Shown piece after piece: positions 36,171 through 47,400 of a stretch of DNA of 64,000 bases; within the stretch, counting starts at the first letter, position 1; each line of letters starts with the position of its first letter. Made by a program: the position numbers and the translations under genes. Source of the DNA: Vitis vinifera (taxonomy: Eukaryota; Streptophyta; Magnoliopsida; Vitales; Vitaceae); contig NC_081810.1 of the NCBI RefSeq assembly GCF_030704535.1, positions 7,760,501-7,824,500 of the forward strand, in the 5' to 3' direction. A model generated the notes under the pieces. It was not told the origin of the DNA. It did not search any database and saw nothing but the letters and a program-made list of their open reading frames with translations.

Positions 36171-39100
36171 CTACAAAAATTACATGCCGATATATGATGT
36201 AAGATTTTTTTCCTTTTTCTTAATTTCTAAAAATACATAAAATAATATAATATAATTTAAAATATAAAAAATGAATTTCCATTTACATATATTTTTACTT
36301 TATAAATATTTGGTTAGATAATTGAATAAAATTACCCCTATTCTCAATTTTTTAACCAAGCATTTAAAGTCGCAGTTGCCCATGTCAAATGCAGCTACCC
36401 ATCCTTTGAACAAACGTACTAAATTTGGATGGTGAAAATTCAAATCCGGGTTGTTCAATCGCCAACCGAACAGGAACCCCAACAGTAAGCGTCCTTACAC
36501 AGAGACTCTTTTATTTGCCACATGCCGCATTCCAATAAAGAATACTAGTATATGACTTTAAAACCTTGTGTTCACTGCGGTCTCATTGGCCCTGCTGATT
36601 TTCTTCAAAATTCTAAAACTTTGGTATCACCCACCCCCATTGACCATTTATTCATGGCATGGTAACTTAGTCTAATAAACATTTGATATGCCCTCGATAA
36701 TCTAAGCCCATTATCTTATCAAATTTGAACAGGTCCAAGTGATAACTAAGCGGTCGGCAGGTAGACACTACTACTACGACATGAACAATATGAATAATTT
36801 AGAGCCACTTGGATGTGTGCCATGGACCCAGCTCTGAATATGGGACAAGTACATGGAGTAGAAGTAAACACTAAGTGATAGCTTCTCAATTATAATAATG
36901 GTTCATGTAAACAATAATGGGCGATCTGTGTGGCTTGTGAGCCAAGTATGGAGGTTGCCTTTGGATGTAATTTTGGAAGCAGGGCGGAGAAGGAAGAGAA
37001 AACGAAATGTAATCTTCTGAGAGGCTGACTGGCGTAGGGACATGTATGGGATGGGAGTAATTGTTCTTAAAGATTTCTTGTTGTACAAGTATTAGAGGTA
37101 AACGCATTTGGAGATGAAAAGATGGAATGTATTCAAGCGAGAGTGCAACCCAACCAAACTAAAGTTGTCACATGGTTACTACAAGTCCCTTTCTTTCTAC
37201 CTTATAACAATAGTTTTATTATAATATTCTCATTTTTCATTTCTAAGTTTATCTCATATTTATATCTTGGATCTACTCAGGGTAATATTGATAGGTAATT
37301 TTTTTTATATCTATTGAAAATGCATCATCATTTAAGTAATGTCATGTATGCAAATAGAATCTCATTGCTCCATTTGAGTGTCATTATTTTGTATATTGGT
37401 TCAATTATTTTATATTTTGATTGCATATTTTTCTTATATTCTTTCATTCATTTGTATCATGATCCCTAAAGCAGACAAACAAGCATTCCGAGTTTTGGCA
37501 ATCACAAACTTCACTTCTTGTTAAAAGTAAAAATTATTTAAAGATTTCCGTAACTTTGACAAATAATTGAAACACACTAGAGGATTATATAAATAGAAAA
37601 TCAATGAGATAGAGAAAAACATAATGACCAGGGAAACAATCTCATATGATTGTACCATCATTTCAACACATATTTTGAATTGTTCAAATTAAAAGTTCGA
37701 TGATACAAATTTAATATCATGAATTTCTTTTTTATATCTTAGTTCCTTTTTGTATCTTTGTTCAATAGTAAAAATTTAATCATAGACTTATATTTAAAGT
37801 TGGGAATAGAATTTTCATATATGATATTGATACCACATTTTGGTATTTAACAAGAGAGAAAAAAAGGGTGTTGATGATGCCTAGATCTCTTTGGACGTAC
37901 TCATTGTGAAAATCCAAAAGTTAATGTGTCTAACTTGAGCAATCCTGCAATTATTGAACAATAACAATGTGTTGTTTCTTTCTTGCACCTACTGTTGGTG
38001 ACGCTACAAAGGACCAATAAATTGACCATCCACCCTACAAAAAATTGGAAATGAGCCTTTGTTTGGATGTCTTTAGATGGCAATGGGGGCAAAAAAAATC
38101 TTAAATCATTGTGTTGTGTCTTGTAATATTGGCATTATATTACATATGGCTGAAGCTTGGGGGTGGAACCAGCAATGATGAACAGGGCTGGACCACATTT
38201 TACTTGCTCCTGAAATTTTCCTGGTGTTGTTTTTGAATGGAATCAGACAAGCGAACTGCAGTGGGGCTCCTTTTGGTCATTTTTAAAAGGACTCTCTAAC
38301 CTCCTTCCTACTGTCCACAGCTATAGAAACTGCTGATGGGTGACCTATTCAATCTGTGAAATGGGATGGGAGACTAAAAAAAGTCATGGTCACCCTCTGC
38401 TTGCTTCTTTGGAAAAGGTCTGAGCCTGGAGTTTCCGGGAAGCTACCCTTTAACTGTTGTAGTCAATTGGCCTTTTAAATCTTGGTTGCCACATGGATTT
38501 GGACGGTCGTGCAGTTTGGTGTTAGGGTAGATATTGAATTTGTCTACTTGGAAAAACAGAGCCTGCAACAGGATAGTCACAAAATTAAGATTTTCCTAAG
38601 GATATCACCTAGAAAATTCTAAATCACGGGTGTTTATTTATTTATTTATTTTATCATCTTAATAAATGTGAATTTGACCAAAATTTGAATGAAGTTGAAT
38701 GCCATTAAATATTTAGACTATTTTTTATTAGTGTAGAAATGGTATTAAATGTCAAATTATTTGCTTTTATTAGTGTTTTAAGTATGTTAATGATTTTTAC
38801 ATGTTAAAATTATTTACAAAATTAGTTATAATACTTTTTTTTTATTTTAATTTAAAACTAATGATTTGAAAAAAAAAATTAATTCAATACTTTACCAAAT
38901 TTCCAAAATATTAAAATTTATTACTCCTATCATGATTAAATATTTAATACATTAAGAATTTGGTAATCAAATAATAATTAGAATTTCTAATTGTGATTGG
39001 CTGTTAAGAAAATGTAAAAACACTTAAATTAAAACTTATTTTCATATTTGTATATTTGCAAATTTATAGATTTATGATTAAGATATGTAATCTATTATTA

Positions 39101-39710
39101 AAATTAATTTTTTTAATTTGAGAAAGCATCCTAATTTTTTATTTTTTTAAAATTAATTGAAATTAGTGGATATTTAGTCTAACTAAAAAATTATTGGGAT
39201 CGATGATAGTTTGTATATTTTGGTTTTGTTATTAGATAAGAGATTGGGTTTTTAAATTTTGTAGTAGATTTATTTTATTCCTAATTTTGTTTTTTTAGTA
39301 TTATTTATTTTTATTTTTAAGTAATTTTTTATGTTTTTGGTTTCATTTTTAGTAACAATTCATAGAAAAAAGTTAAATATAAATTTTTTTGAGAAATGAG
39401 AAATAAATGGGTAAAAATAAAATTTATTTTAGTTATATTTAGTTTTTTGATAACTTTTGTTAGTATATAATAAATTCATTTCTTAATTAAATTACATACA
39501 CTTAAGATAATTTAATTTATTATTAAAAAAGGTGGATAGGGAAAAAAAGGGGGAAAAATATTTATATGGTATAAAGGATAGTCCAATTGATCAGACCGAA
39601 TAATGAGAAATGTGATCCCTATTTTGGGTCTCCATGGTATAATTTTATTATTTAAAATATTAAAAATCATATGGTTAGACACTTTTTTTTTTTTTTTTTC
39701 AAATATATAT
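36171..39710. other. Gene-free DNA, partly very AT-rich
   Basis: No gene recognised. The 38130-38560 patch is noticeably less AT-rich than its surroundings and lacks an ORF. The stretch 38620-39540 is extremely AT-rich, with (TTTA)n at 38632-38651. Short frames are chance ones. Confidence 0.45.
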
Positions 39711-40005
39711 ATATTTAAATGTTGGAGGGAGTGGAGCCAACGAACAACGAAGAGTTGGCGGGAACGTAAGTTTTAATGAAGCGAAATGAGAGTAGGTTTG
39801 AAAGAGAACTAAAAAGAGCCCAAACATGAGGAAAAAAACATGAAGAATAACAAACCCTAGAAATCGATCATATCAATAACATTACTCAAAGGCATTTGGA
39901 TCTGGTTCTGGAGAGTTCAAAACAAATCTTTTCCGAGGAGAAGAGATCGGGAAGAAAGACTGCAAACGATCCCCAAAGATCTAAGAGCGAAACCGGGTTT
40001 TTTGA

Positions 40006-40122
40006 ATGGCGATGAAATCGGTTCCGATAGAGGAAATGAAGTATCTGATGTTTTTGATGTGGTATGATTTGGTTGCTGGGCTCGTACTGATCAGGTATGA
40101 AATTGATCTATACTTCATTTGA
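40006..40122 (+). CDS. Short ORF of unknown function, possibly a first exon
   Basis: A 38-residue frame starting MAMKSVPIEEMKYLMFLM in a locally less AT-rich patch (39720-40220) that looks like a leader plus first exon. The phrase gatcag|gtatga (about 40090-40101) could be a splice donor. No downstream exon was found and no family is recognised. It might be a gene remnant or a non-coding transcript. Confidence 0.18.
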   Translation: MAMKSVPIEEMKYLMFLMWYDLVAGLVLIRYEIDLYFI

Positions 40123-40219
40123 TTCCCGAGAGAAGATAGAATAAGGAAAGGAGATAATAGTTTTGATTTCTCCGGTGATCGTGCCTCTAGTGATATTACA
40201 ATTATTTCATATAATTTTT

Positions 40220-41475
40220 TCATTTTCTTTCTGAAATTCTAAACAGTTTAAAATTCTGAATCCAAAATTTTTGTTTTCCTTTTCTTTCTTTGTTTCACGA
40301 GCTACCGAAAGTTAATGGATAATTTATTTTATTCTTCCAATTGAGATCATTTTATTCTGGTTGAATTGTGTTTGAAATGATTTTTAGTAGTCAAATTGTG
40401 TGGTTAAGATGTTCATTTATCGATCCAACCAGCTCAAAAATCACGCTATGATGATTTTGATCGAAAATTTGTGTAGCCAAGTATTTGTGATGCTAATTGT
40501 TGAATCAGATAGTTGAATTGCTGTTAAAGGTTACTAATAATGTAAACTAAGTTTTTGTGGTGTTGATTGATTGATTGACATAGGGGCTAAAATTTGTTCA
40601 AGGGTTGACTATGTATGTAAACCATGTTCTTGTGAGAAGTAATTAATAAATAAAAGAATCAGATGGTAGTCTAGCTTATAAGGAATGGATTTATATGACA
40701 CTTGATGTGATTATTTATCAAATCACCAGACTTAGAGTAGTTGGTTGGATTATATGGGTTTTGTAAAACCATGTTTTTGTCTTTAATCATATGGGTGTTG
40801 TTATAGAGTTATATGGACGATAAAATTATGTATTGATCATGTTATGAATTTAGGTATAAATCATATGATTTATAGTTGGTTAAAGCAATGACATATGTTA
40901 GGTTATTGAGTTAATTGGGAAGAATGATGTAAAAAAAATATAGTCCCTCATATGAAAATCAGGAATAAACTTAAATTACTTAATTTAAAAAATAATTTTA
41001 ATTGAAAATTTATAAAAAGACAAAAGGAAACTATGTTCGAAACATAATTGAAAAATGAAAATTAATGTAAGAGCATTCAACTTAAGGATTGATCAAGGGT
41101 TGAACATTGAATTGACCCAGAATTATCCGTTTCTAAAGTTTCTTGAGTTTCCTATATATATATATATATATAGATTTCTAAATTTTATCTAAGTTTATTA
41201 GGATTTATTCTGCATATATATACCTCATATTATACGATTTTCACCTTTATGTGTCTAAACTTTACATCATTAGTATCCATGTTTAACATACGTTAAAAGA
41301 TTTCATCATTGTTCTTGAGTTCGTCAAAATAGAATCATATCCTCTCAACTTGTTAAGGAATCACTAAGGAGTATGGAAGTGTTACGTCATAAACATGAGA
41401 GTAGGTGTAGACATTAATAGTGCAAGTCTTGGGGACTAGCAACCATCAAACAAGTATGGAAGTTATTATTCATCA
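40220..41475. other. Intergenic AT-rich DNA
   Basis: No gene or clear element is recognised. A short TA tract lies at 41154-41172. Confidence 0.45.
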
Positions 41476-41484
41476 ATTTTCTTT

Positions 41485-42522
41485 ACGTAAATTACAAATC
41501 CACCCATATATTTTCATCATATTTCAATTTAGTCCCTCATATATTTTTTTCCAAAGAATGCAACCATTTAACCATCCTTGAATGTCAAATAAACTGTCAT
41601 TAGCAATTTTTGTGAAAATGGATCCAAAAGCCCATGTGACAAGCATGTGGGCATAACGATGTGATTTAGACATGATTAAACTCTTCAAATTTAATGGGTT
41701 TTGTTTCACAACAGAATATATATATATTAAAACACAGTAAACAGAAAATCAGGATGAAGGAGATGGAGAAGTTCCAAAGGATTTGGAGAAGAAAAGGGAA
41801 TGTGTGGAAATCAGGTTGGATGCAGTGTAAGTGCATGTGAATGAAGATAGAGATTGCAGAACGGGTTGAGGCCCGGCATGGACTTGGGCTCAAATAAGGT
41901 GGTTCAAGATGAAGGATTCAAGTGTCTGATTCCATCCACAGAAGCACAACAAAGTGAAGAGCGCCTACACATTGTTTGTAAACACACTTGAGAATTCCAG
42001 AAACAATGTAGGAGATCCTCGTTTGGGTAGATACCAACTTCACTATACACTGCATTGAAATGTTCAAGCTGTTTTGGTTGTAGCTTGTAGGTGCAATGCC
42101 AGGGAACAAATTCTGGATCTTAAACTCAATCCATGAAGACGGGGAAATATTTAGTCTCCAAAATTCAATCCTCCATAGTTAAGAACATCACCTAATAAAC
42201 CCTAAACCGTCAGGCTTTAGTCCCTAAGCACATGATCATCTCCTCTTTAGTGTTTTTAATCTTTTTTTCTTCTTTTTATCAAACATAACTTATTAAATAT
42301 GAAGAGTTTAATCATGCCTAAATCACGTATGCTTCCATGTGCTTGTCATGTGGGCTTCTCCATTCATTCTAATGAAAATTGCTAACAAAGGGTCTATCTG
42401 ACAATTGGGAATATTCAAGGGTGACATTGTTTCAAAAAAAGAAAAAGAAAAAGAAAAAAAAAGGTTTAGGAATTAAATTGAAACATGGAAGAAAGCATAA
42501 GTGTGGATTGTATAATTTATCC
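41485..42522. mobile_element. Mutator-like element with long inverted ends, possible captured DNA inside
   Basis: About 1038 bp. The left 225 bp (41485-41710) pairs with the reverse complement of the right 250 bp (42272-42522). Shared phrases are gatttagacatgattaaact versus gatttaggcatgattaaact, attagcaattttt versus gttagcaatttt, and taaattacaaatcc versus taaattatacaatcc. A 9-bp near-duplication flanks it: attttcttt (41476-41484) and attctcttt (42523-42531). The middle 560 bp does not pair and is less AT-rich, with a 63-codon minus-strand frame at 41918-42109; this may be DNA picked up from elsewhere, as in Pack-MULEs, but its source was not recognised. No transposase is present. Confidence 0.65.
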
Positions 42523-44459
42523 ATTCTCTTTTAGTTCTACAATATTAAGGTCAGATAAGCTTTTCACATCAAAATCCCTACATCTAGTTTATGATCATAA
42601 GTTGGCATGCCTTCCCGCAGGTCATTTTTAAACTTACCTACCCAGAAATTGCTGAATAGCTACCATGGATTGCAGTGCAACCCAAATAGCTTCCATGGAC
42701 TTCGGCACAAAATCATGTTGATATGCATCATATATGCATTATTCATGCAAATTATGATACGGCCATATAGGATGTTACAAGTCTAGAAATTGGAGAATTA
42801 ATGCAAAGGGTAATGGGGACAACCCATCGGGAAGAGAGTTTCTTCTAATCACTAAATGCAGGTTCACTTTTAAACCTATCCTAGATTAGCCTCACTATCC
42901 CACTATCCTTCATAACTCCATCTCAAGAACTCAAGTTGCTCTCAAGCTTTGATGATGGAACATGGGTGCGGTGCTGCTCTGCCACTAGATCAGAGGCATT
43001 TCACCAATACAGAAGACGTCAGAAGTCCACCATCGCAGCTGTATCTTTTCTGTGACAAGATTATAGCCAGACATTTTACTTTCCCTTCACATGTGTGGTT
43101 ACTACTTCAGGTATGTTTTTGCTTCCTGTAGAATTTGATCCTGCATTCTGTATTCTTAAGAATTTTCACTTTTTCCCTGATTAACCCTCGACAATGTAAG
43201 AGTTAGGAGATGGCATCTAACACTAGATTGAGGCTAACCTATTATCATCCAGTTCTCAAATTTTTCATCACAAGTCATTATCATATCAAAAACTAAACGA
43301 TTAAGATCTACCATCTAATAGGTTCTAACATTTTATCAATCACAAACGATTACTTTAAAAAACCCTTGTTTGTTTATTTGATTTTCATTGATTTCTACTC
43401 AATCCTTCCAATGGTTGAAAAATATTAATAAAAGCAGTTGCGTTAATCTTATTATCAAAGATAATATAATCAAGTTAATTTTTTTGTACATGTGAAGAAT
43501 TAAGTGAAATTTGTCAAACAGTGAATTTCTCTGAGAAAATTAGACTTGAGGTGAGTTCCAGTCGCTAATTTTTATGAGATTTTTTTTTTTTTTTTTTATA
43601 ATTAGAATATGTCAATCCAAGGTGGGGTTTTAGATAAGGAATGAATTGACAAGGGAAAGAGAGTTGAATTAGTTACTGTTTACTTATAAAAGTTGTTAAA
43701 TAGGGGTCAATAACGAATATCAAGTTTATTTGGACTACAGCCCTAGGAATGAATTGATGAAGGGAATTGAAGTGATTAGTAAAATGAATTGACAAGAAAA
43801 AGGAAATTGGAGAGGCTGGTGTGAAGTTATCAATTGACCTAAAATTTGAACTCATGACCTTCTTTCAAATAAGACTAACATGATGTTAAGTTACTAATTA
43901 ACTTAAAAGCTTAAGTTATGAAGTAGTCGGTCAACAATGTAAATCAAGCTATTGCCCCAACAACTACTAGTGACTTTGGGGAGTTGGAGCTCTCAACTCT
44001 CATGAGTGCTTGAAAAAGCTCAAAATGAGTTCAAATGCTCTTGTAATTCAAAGCATAAAAAATCCGTACCTCCTAAGAACAAGAGGCTCCAAAACTAGTA
44101 ATTAGGTCTTAATAGATCCAAAGTGTGTTGAAGATGACATGAATAGCTTTGATATTATGTGTTCATTTTCCCTCTTCTCTATCCACCAAATCAAGGTGTT
44201 CATCAAGTACTGAATGATGAGAGATTGGAGCTCATTATCAACGTGCACCAAATTTATGTAGGATCACTTTACTCCTAGCTTTATAGTTGGACATGCATAC
44301 AGTAAAAGGGATGTATGCCACGTGAATGCTTTCAAGGAAGTGCAAAGATATTCCAAGTGGTAGCTGAGTAAAATAAATTCAAGGGCTGTCTACCTATGGA
44401 AAAAGTCACACGTCTTTAAGTCACCAATCAAAAGGCCACAGTGACACCATCCTAAGAGA

Positions 44460-44597
44460 TGTAGCCTTTTGATAAGGGGACTCCTTAGTGGTTTGGGGCC
44501 TTGTGGGTGTGCCTGTCAGCATCCTTTATGTGCCCCTGTATATGTGGTTGTGTTTTTACTAATAAATTTTTCTTTACCTTAAAAAGAAAAAAAAAAT
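44460..44597 (+). mobile_element. LINE 3'-end relic
   Basis: The sequence ggggccttgtgggtgtgcc ... gtgcccctgtatatgtgg ... followed by an A-rich tail (44578-44597) resembles the 3' ends of plant L1-type LINEs. Only the tail is recognisable. Confidence 0.35.
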
Positions 44598-45539
44598 CCC
44601 TTAGAGGATTATACTGAAACTTCCCTAGGAGATCTCATCAGCACAATTCTAAGGAGCGTTCTGTTGATACCATCTCTGGGGTTCATATCAACATCGTCCA
44701 TAGGGGTTGATTGCTATACATTGAGAGAGTAGAGAGGTCCTTCTTGTGGATAGAGAAATCAGCAACCTTTTCTTCATAAATATCATCTTAACCTAAGGTA
44801 GGTAAGTAAAACTTCCTTAGAATCCTCCGCGAGCAGAAGTTCATAATAATGGACATGAAGACATTCACAACAACCTACGGGGTAGGAAGTCTGTATTAAA
44901 CAATAATTTTGTTTTAAAATTGTAGGTGAATAAAACATACTTATCTAAAGCGCACATGTAAAAAGTTCAATCCATTAGAGCACATGGCACAGGTGGATAC
45001 GCCACTAAATTAGGATCTTCAATTGGTATGGGGAGTCTCTCAATAACCCATCTCTTATTTGACCTAATTTTGAATTTGTTGTTCGAATTTGTTGCTGTGA
45101 ATGAAGAAAATGGAAATTTTCTTCACGTCTTATTGACCGATTTTAGATTTGGAAGTAAATTTACAAGGCAAACAACTATGGATTAAGCAATATTATGAAG
45201 TAATGTAGGACGAGCCGAGGTACTATTGAACTTATTGCAAAAATAACTCCACCTAATATGCACTATCCATGGTAGAATTTGGCATGTCTAACTTATCCAG
45301 CTACTCAAGGTCCCTTCTTCAATCATTTGAGTGACCAAAATTATTGGAGGGCGCAGTTATCTCCTTTTTCACTTTTTGCAAGGGAATGGAGAAACAGAAT
45401 TATTATTGTAGTTTAACTTGCGAGTTTGTCTTTATTTGATCACCGTGTTTTGTCATCCCACGAACTCAATGTCAAAATAATAACAAAAATAAAACACAAT
45501 CAAACATAGAAAAGAAAAGGACAAAAAAAGTGAAAAACA

Positions 45540-45810
45540 ACAACAAAAAATAAGCAAATAAAGGAATTATGTGGTTCAAAGCTGGCCCTTACATCCAAAT
45601 TAAAATTGCAAAACCTCTCGATGCTTCAACTTTGGAAACCAGACATTTTCAGGAGTAAAAAGCTTAGATCACAGAGTTATGTGGTTGGGAGGTATGCCTA
45701 CATCCAAATTAAGCTTACAAAATGAATATGGAAAAAGTTTCTTAAAATCCAAACATACAATTGACTACAAGACAACTACTCCAATAGCTCTGATAACAGA
45801 TTAGGACTGT
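45540..45810 (-). mobile_element. Possible LTR-retroelement fragment (fossil)
   Basis: On the minus strand a TTATCAGAGC motif (about 45788-45797) resembles a primer-binding site. The phrases gttatgtggtt and cctacatccaaattaa recur about 110 bp apart. No coding part and no paired LTR were recognised; broken and old at best. Confidence 0.2.
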
Positions 45811-46362
45811 CTTTCCTGAGTATGAATGGGAAACTAATCATTATTCAATGGGTTGAATAACAACGATTTTAAAGTTGCCGGGGTTTGTGAGATCAAAATT
45901 ACCTTATCGTAAAACACTCGTAATCTCATTTTGGTTTTCCTGTGACATACGTTTCCATCTGTCTACCTTCCAATATGTTCATATTACAGTGAAGTTACTG
46001 CAAAATAACATCAAAAACCTTAAAACCCTACTCAAAACCTGCGGGGAACATGTAAGCAAGACCAAGAGAATGATACACACCAATTTGATTACTTTTGAAG
46101 ATCCATGATTAGACAGAAACACAATGTTATGATCCTTCTACCTCGTGTTAGCTACTTTACAAAGATCATATCCCTTTAAGGCTAGCAATCAGATAGCTGC
46201 TGATTGCTTCACCCGTAAAGAAACTACCGAACTAATTGAACCCCCCAAAAAGAAAAATATAAAATTAGAAAGGCAGAGTTTTTTCTCCCTCCCTTCTCTT
46301 TTTGCAATTTTCTTTTCTTTTTCCGCTTCTTTCCCTTTCCCTCTCTTTTCTGATTGAACGGA

Positions 46363-47103
46363 TCAAAGTGCCACAGCGGAACAAGAAGGGCACCTGATTA
46401 GACCGTTTTCGTTGCAATCCGTACAGCTCCTGAACCCAATGGTGTCACCCTTCTCGGAGTAACACTTGTGGCTACCGTTGCATTCGTGGCATAGAATGAA
46501 CCCGTAACCGCCGCACATCTCGCAGACTCCGGACTCCGCCGCCGGCAGGCCTTCGACGAATTTCTTCAGCTCGCCGATCTCGTGAAGCTGCCGAATTTCC
46601 TCTGCGCCACCAATGTACCTCCCGCCGATGAAAACCCTAGGTAGGGTCAACTTGGTCTGTCCCAAAATCCCTTGTAGCTCCTCTAGGAATCCAGAGTCCA
46701 TCGCCAGATCTCGTTCGTCCATGGAGACACGAAAGCCTCGGAGTATTGACCGAACGACTCTGCAGTCCTCGAAGGTGGAGCGGACCACGCGGAGGCTGGT
46801 GAAGTAGACAACAATGCGACTCTCGGCGCCGGGAATGGAGATCAATGGCTCAGAGGGAGTGAGAGGTTCTTCGGGCACAGATGCTGCATTGGTTTCTACT
46901 TGTTGGGCCGGGTGGGGTGCCCACGACCGTAGGACTGCTGTGGCGACACGGACTCGGTGGAAGATGGAAGATTTCTTGGGAGTTTGTGTCTCAGTTTCGT
47001 CTTTGCAGAGATGTTGGATATCTTTAAATGAGGAGCAGGAGAAATTTGTAGTTGGGGATGGGGTGTGAATCCGAACGGTTGATTTTCCCCACGGCTGCCA
47101 CAT
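46363..47103 (-). CDS. Glutaredoxin-like protein with four-CxxC tail
   Basis: Single-exon, 246-residue protein. The glutaredoxin-fold region covers about residues 96-187: RIVVYFTSLRVVRSTFEDC, then LTLPRVFIGGRYIGGAEEI, the cis-Pro and glutathione-site part of the fold. The usual CxxC/CxxS active site is not present (TSLR in its place), so classical redox activity is doubtful. The tail (about 194-241) has four CxxC pairs in a DnaJ-like zinc-finger arrangement (CEMCGGYG, CHECNG, CTDCNENG, CPSC), likely binding two zinc ions. Plant relatives are the At5g39865 / At3g28850 / At1g64500 group, mostly uncharacterised. A bipartite N-terminus is Ser/Thr-rich. The start follows an in-frame upstream stop. 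No intron is needed. Confidence 0.88.
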   Translation of the reverse strand: MWQPWGKSTVRIHTPSPTTNFSCSSFKDIQHLCKDETETQTPKKSSIFHRVRVATAVLRSWAPHPAQQVETNAASVPEEPLTPSEPLISIPGAESRIVVYFTSLRVVRSTFEDCRVVRSILRGFRVSMDERDLAMDSGFLEELQGILGQTKLTLPRVFIGGRYIGGAEEIRQLHEIGELKKFVEGLPAAESGVCEMCGGYGFILCHECNGSHKCYSEKGDTIGFRSCTDCNENGLIRCPSCSAVAL

Positions 47104-47400
47104 GAGGACTAAGGATCAATATTCAGAATTCAAACAAGAGAAAAATCAAAGCTTTGGAGAAACAGAGGGATAGAGAAAGAAAGAGACGAAATGTAGATAG
47201 GGTTTTCTGGTATGATATGCTTAAAGAGAACGTTTTGGCGGAATGAAGGAGTAGCTGCAAAAGCGGGTGTTGCAGGTTAGCTTTTCTCTTTAGCACTGAA
47301 CGAGAGAGAGAGAGAGAGAAAGAAAGAGAGAAAGAATCAGGAGGTAACAAAAATTTTGGGAAGCAGGATGGGGTTAGGAGGTTGTTAAGTTAGTTGGGAG
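47104..47400 (-). promoter_or_regulatory. 5' leader of the glutaredoxin-like gene with GA microsatellite
   Basis: Purine-rich on the plus strand (CT-rich in the sense of the gene), including a GA repeat at 47303-47334. CT-rich leaders are common in plants. The transcription start was not placed. Confidence 0.4.

Larger units (their letters stand above)
42532..46140. other. Gene-free DNA between 42.5 and 46.1 kb
   Basis: Contains a LINE-like tail near 44460-44595 and a possible retroelement fragment near 45540-45810. The small plus-strand frame at 42949-43131 has no recognised family and ends in a run of hydrophobic residues; it is not supported as a gene. Confidence 0.45.
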
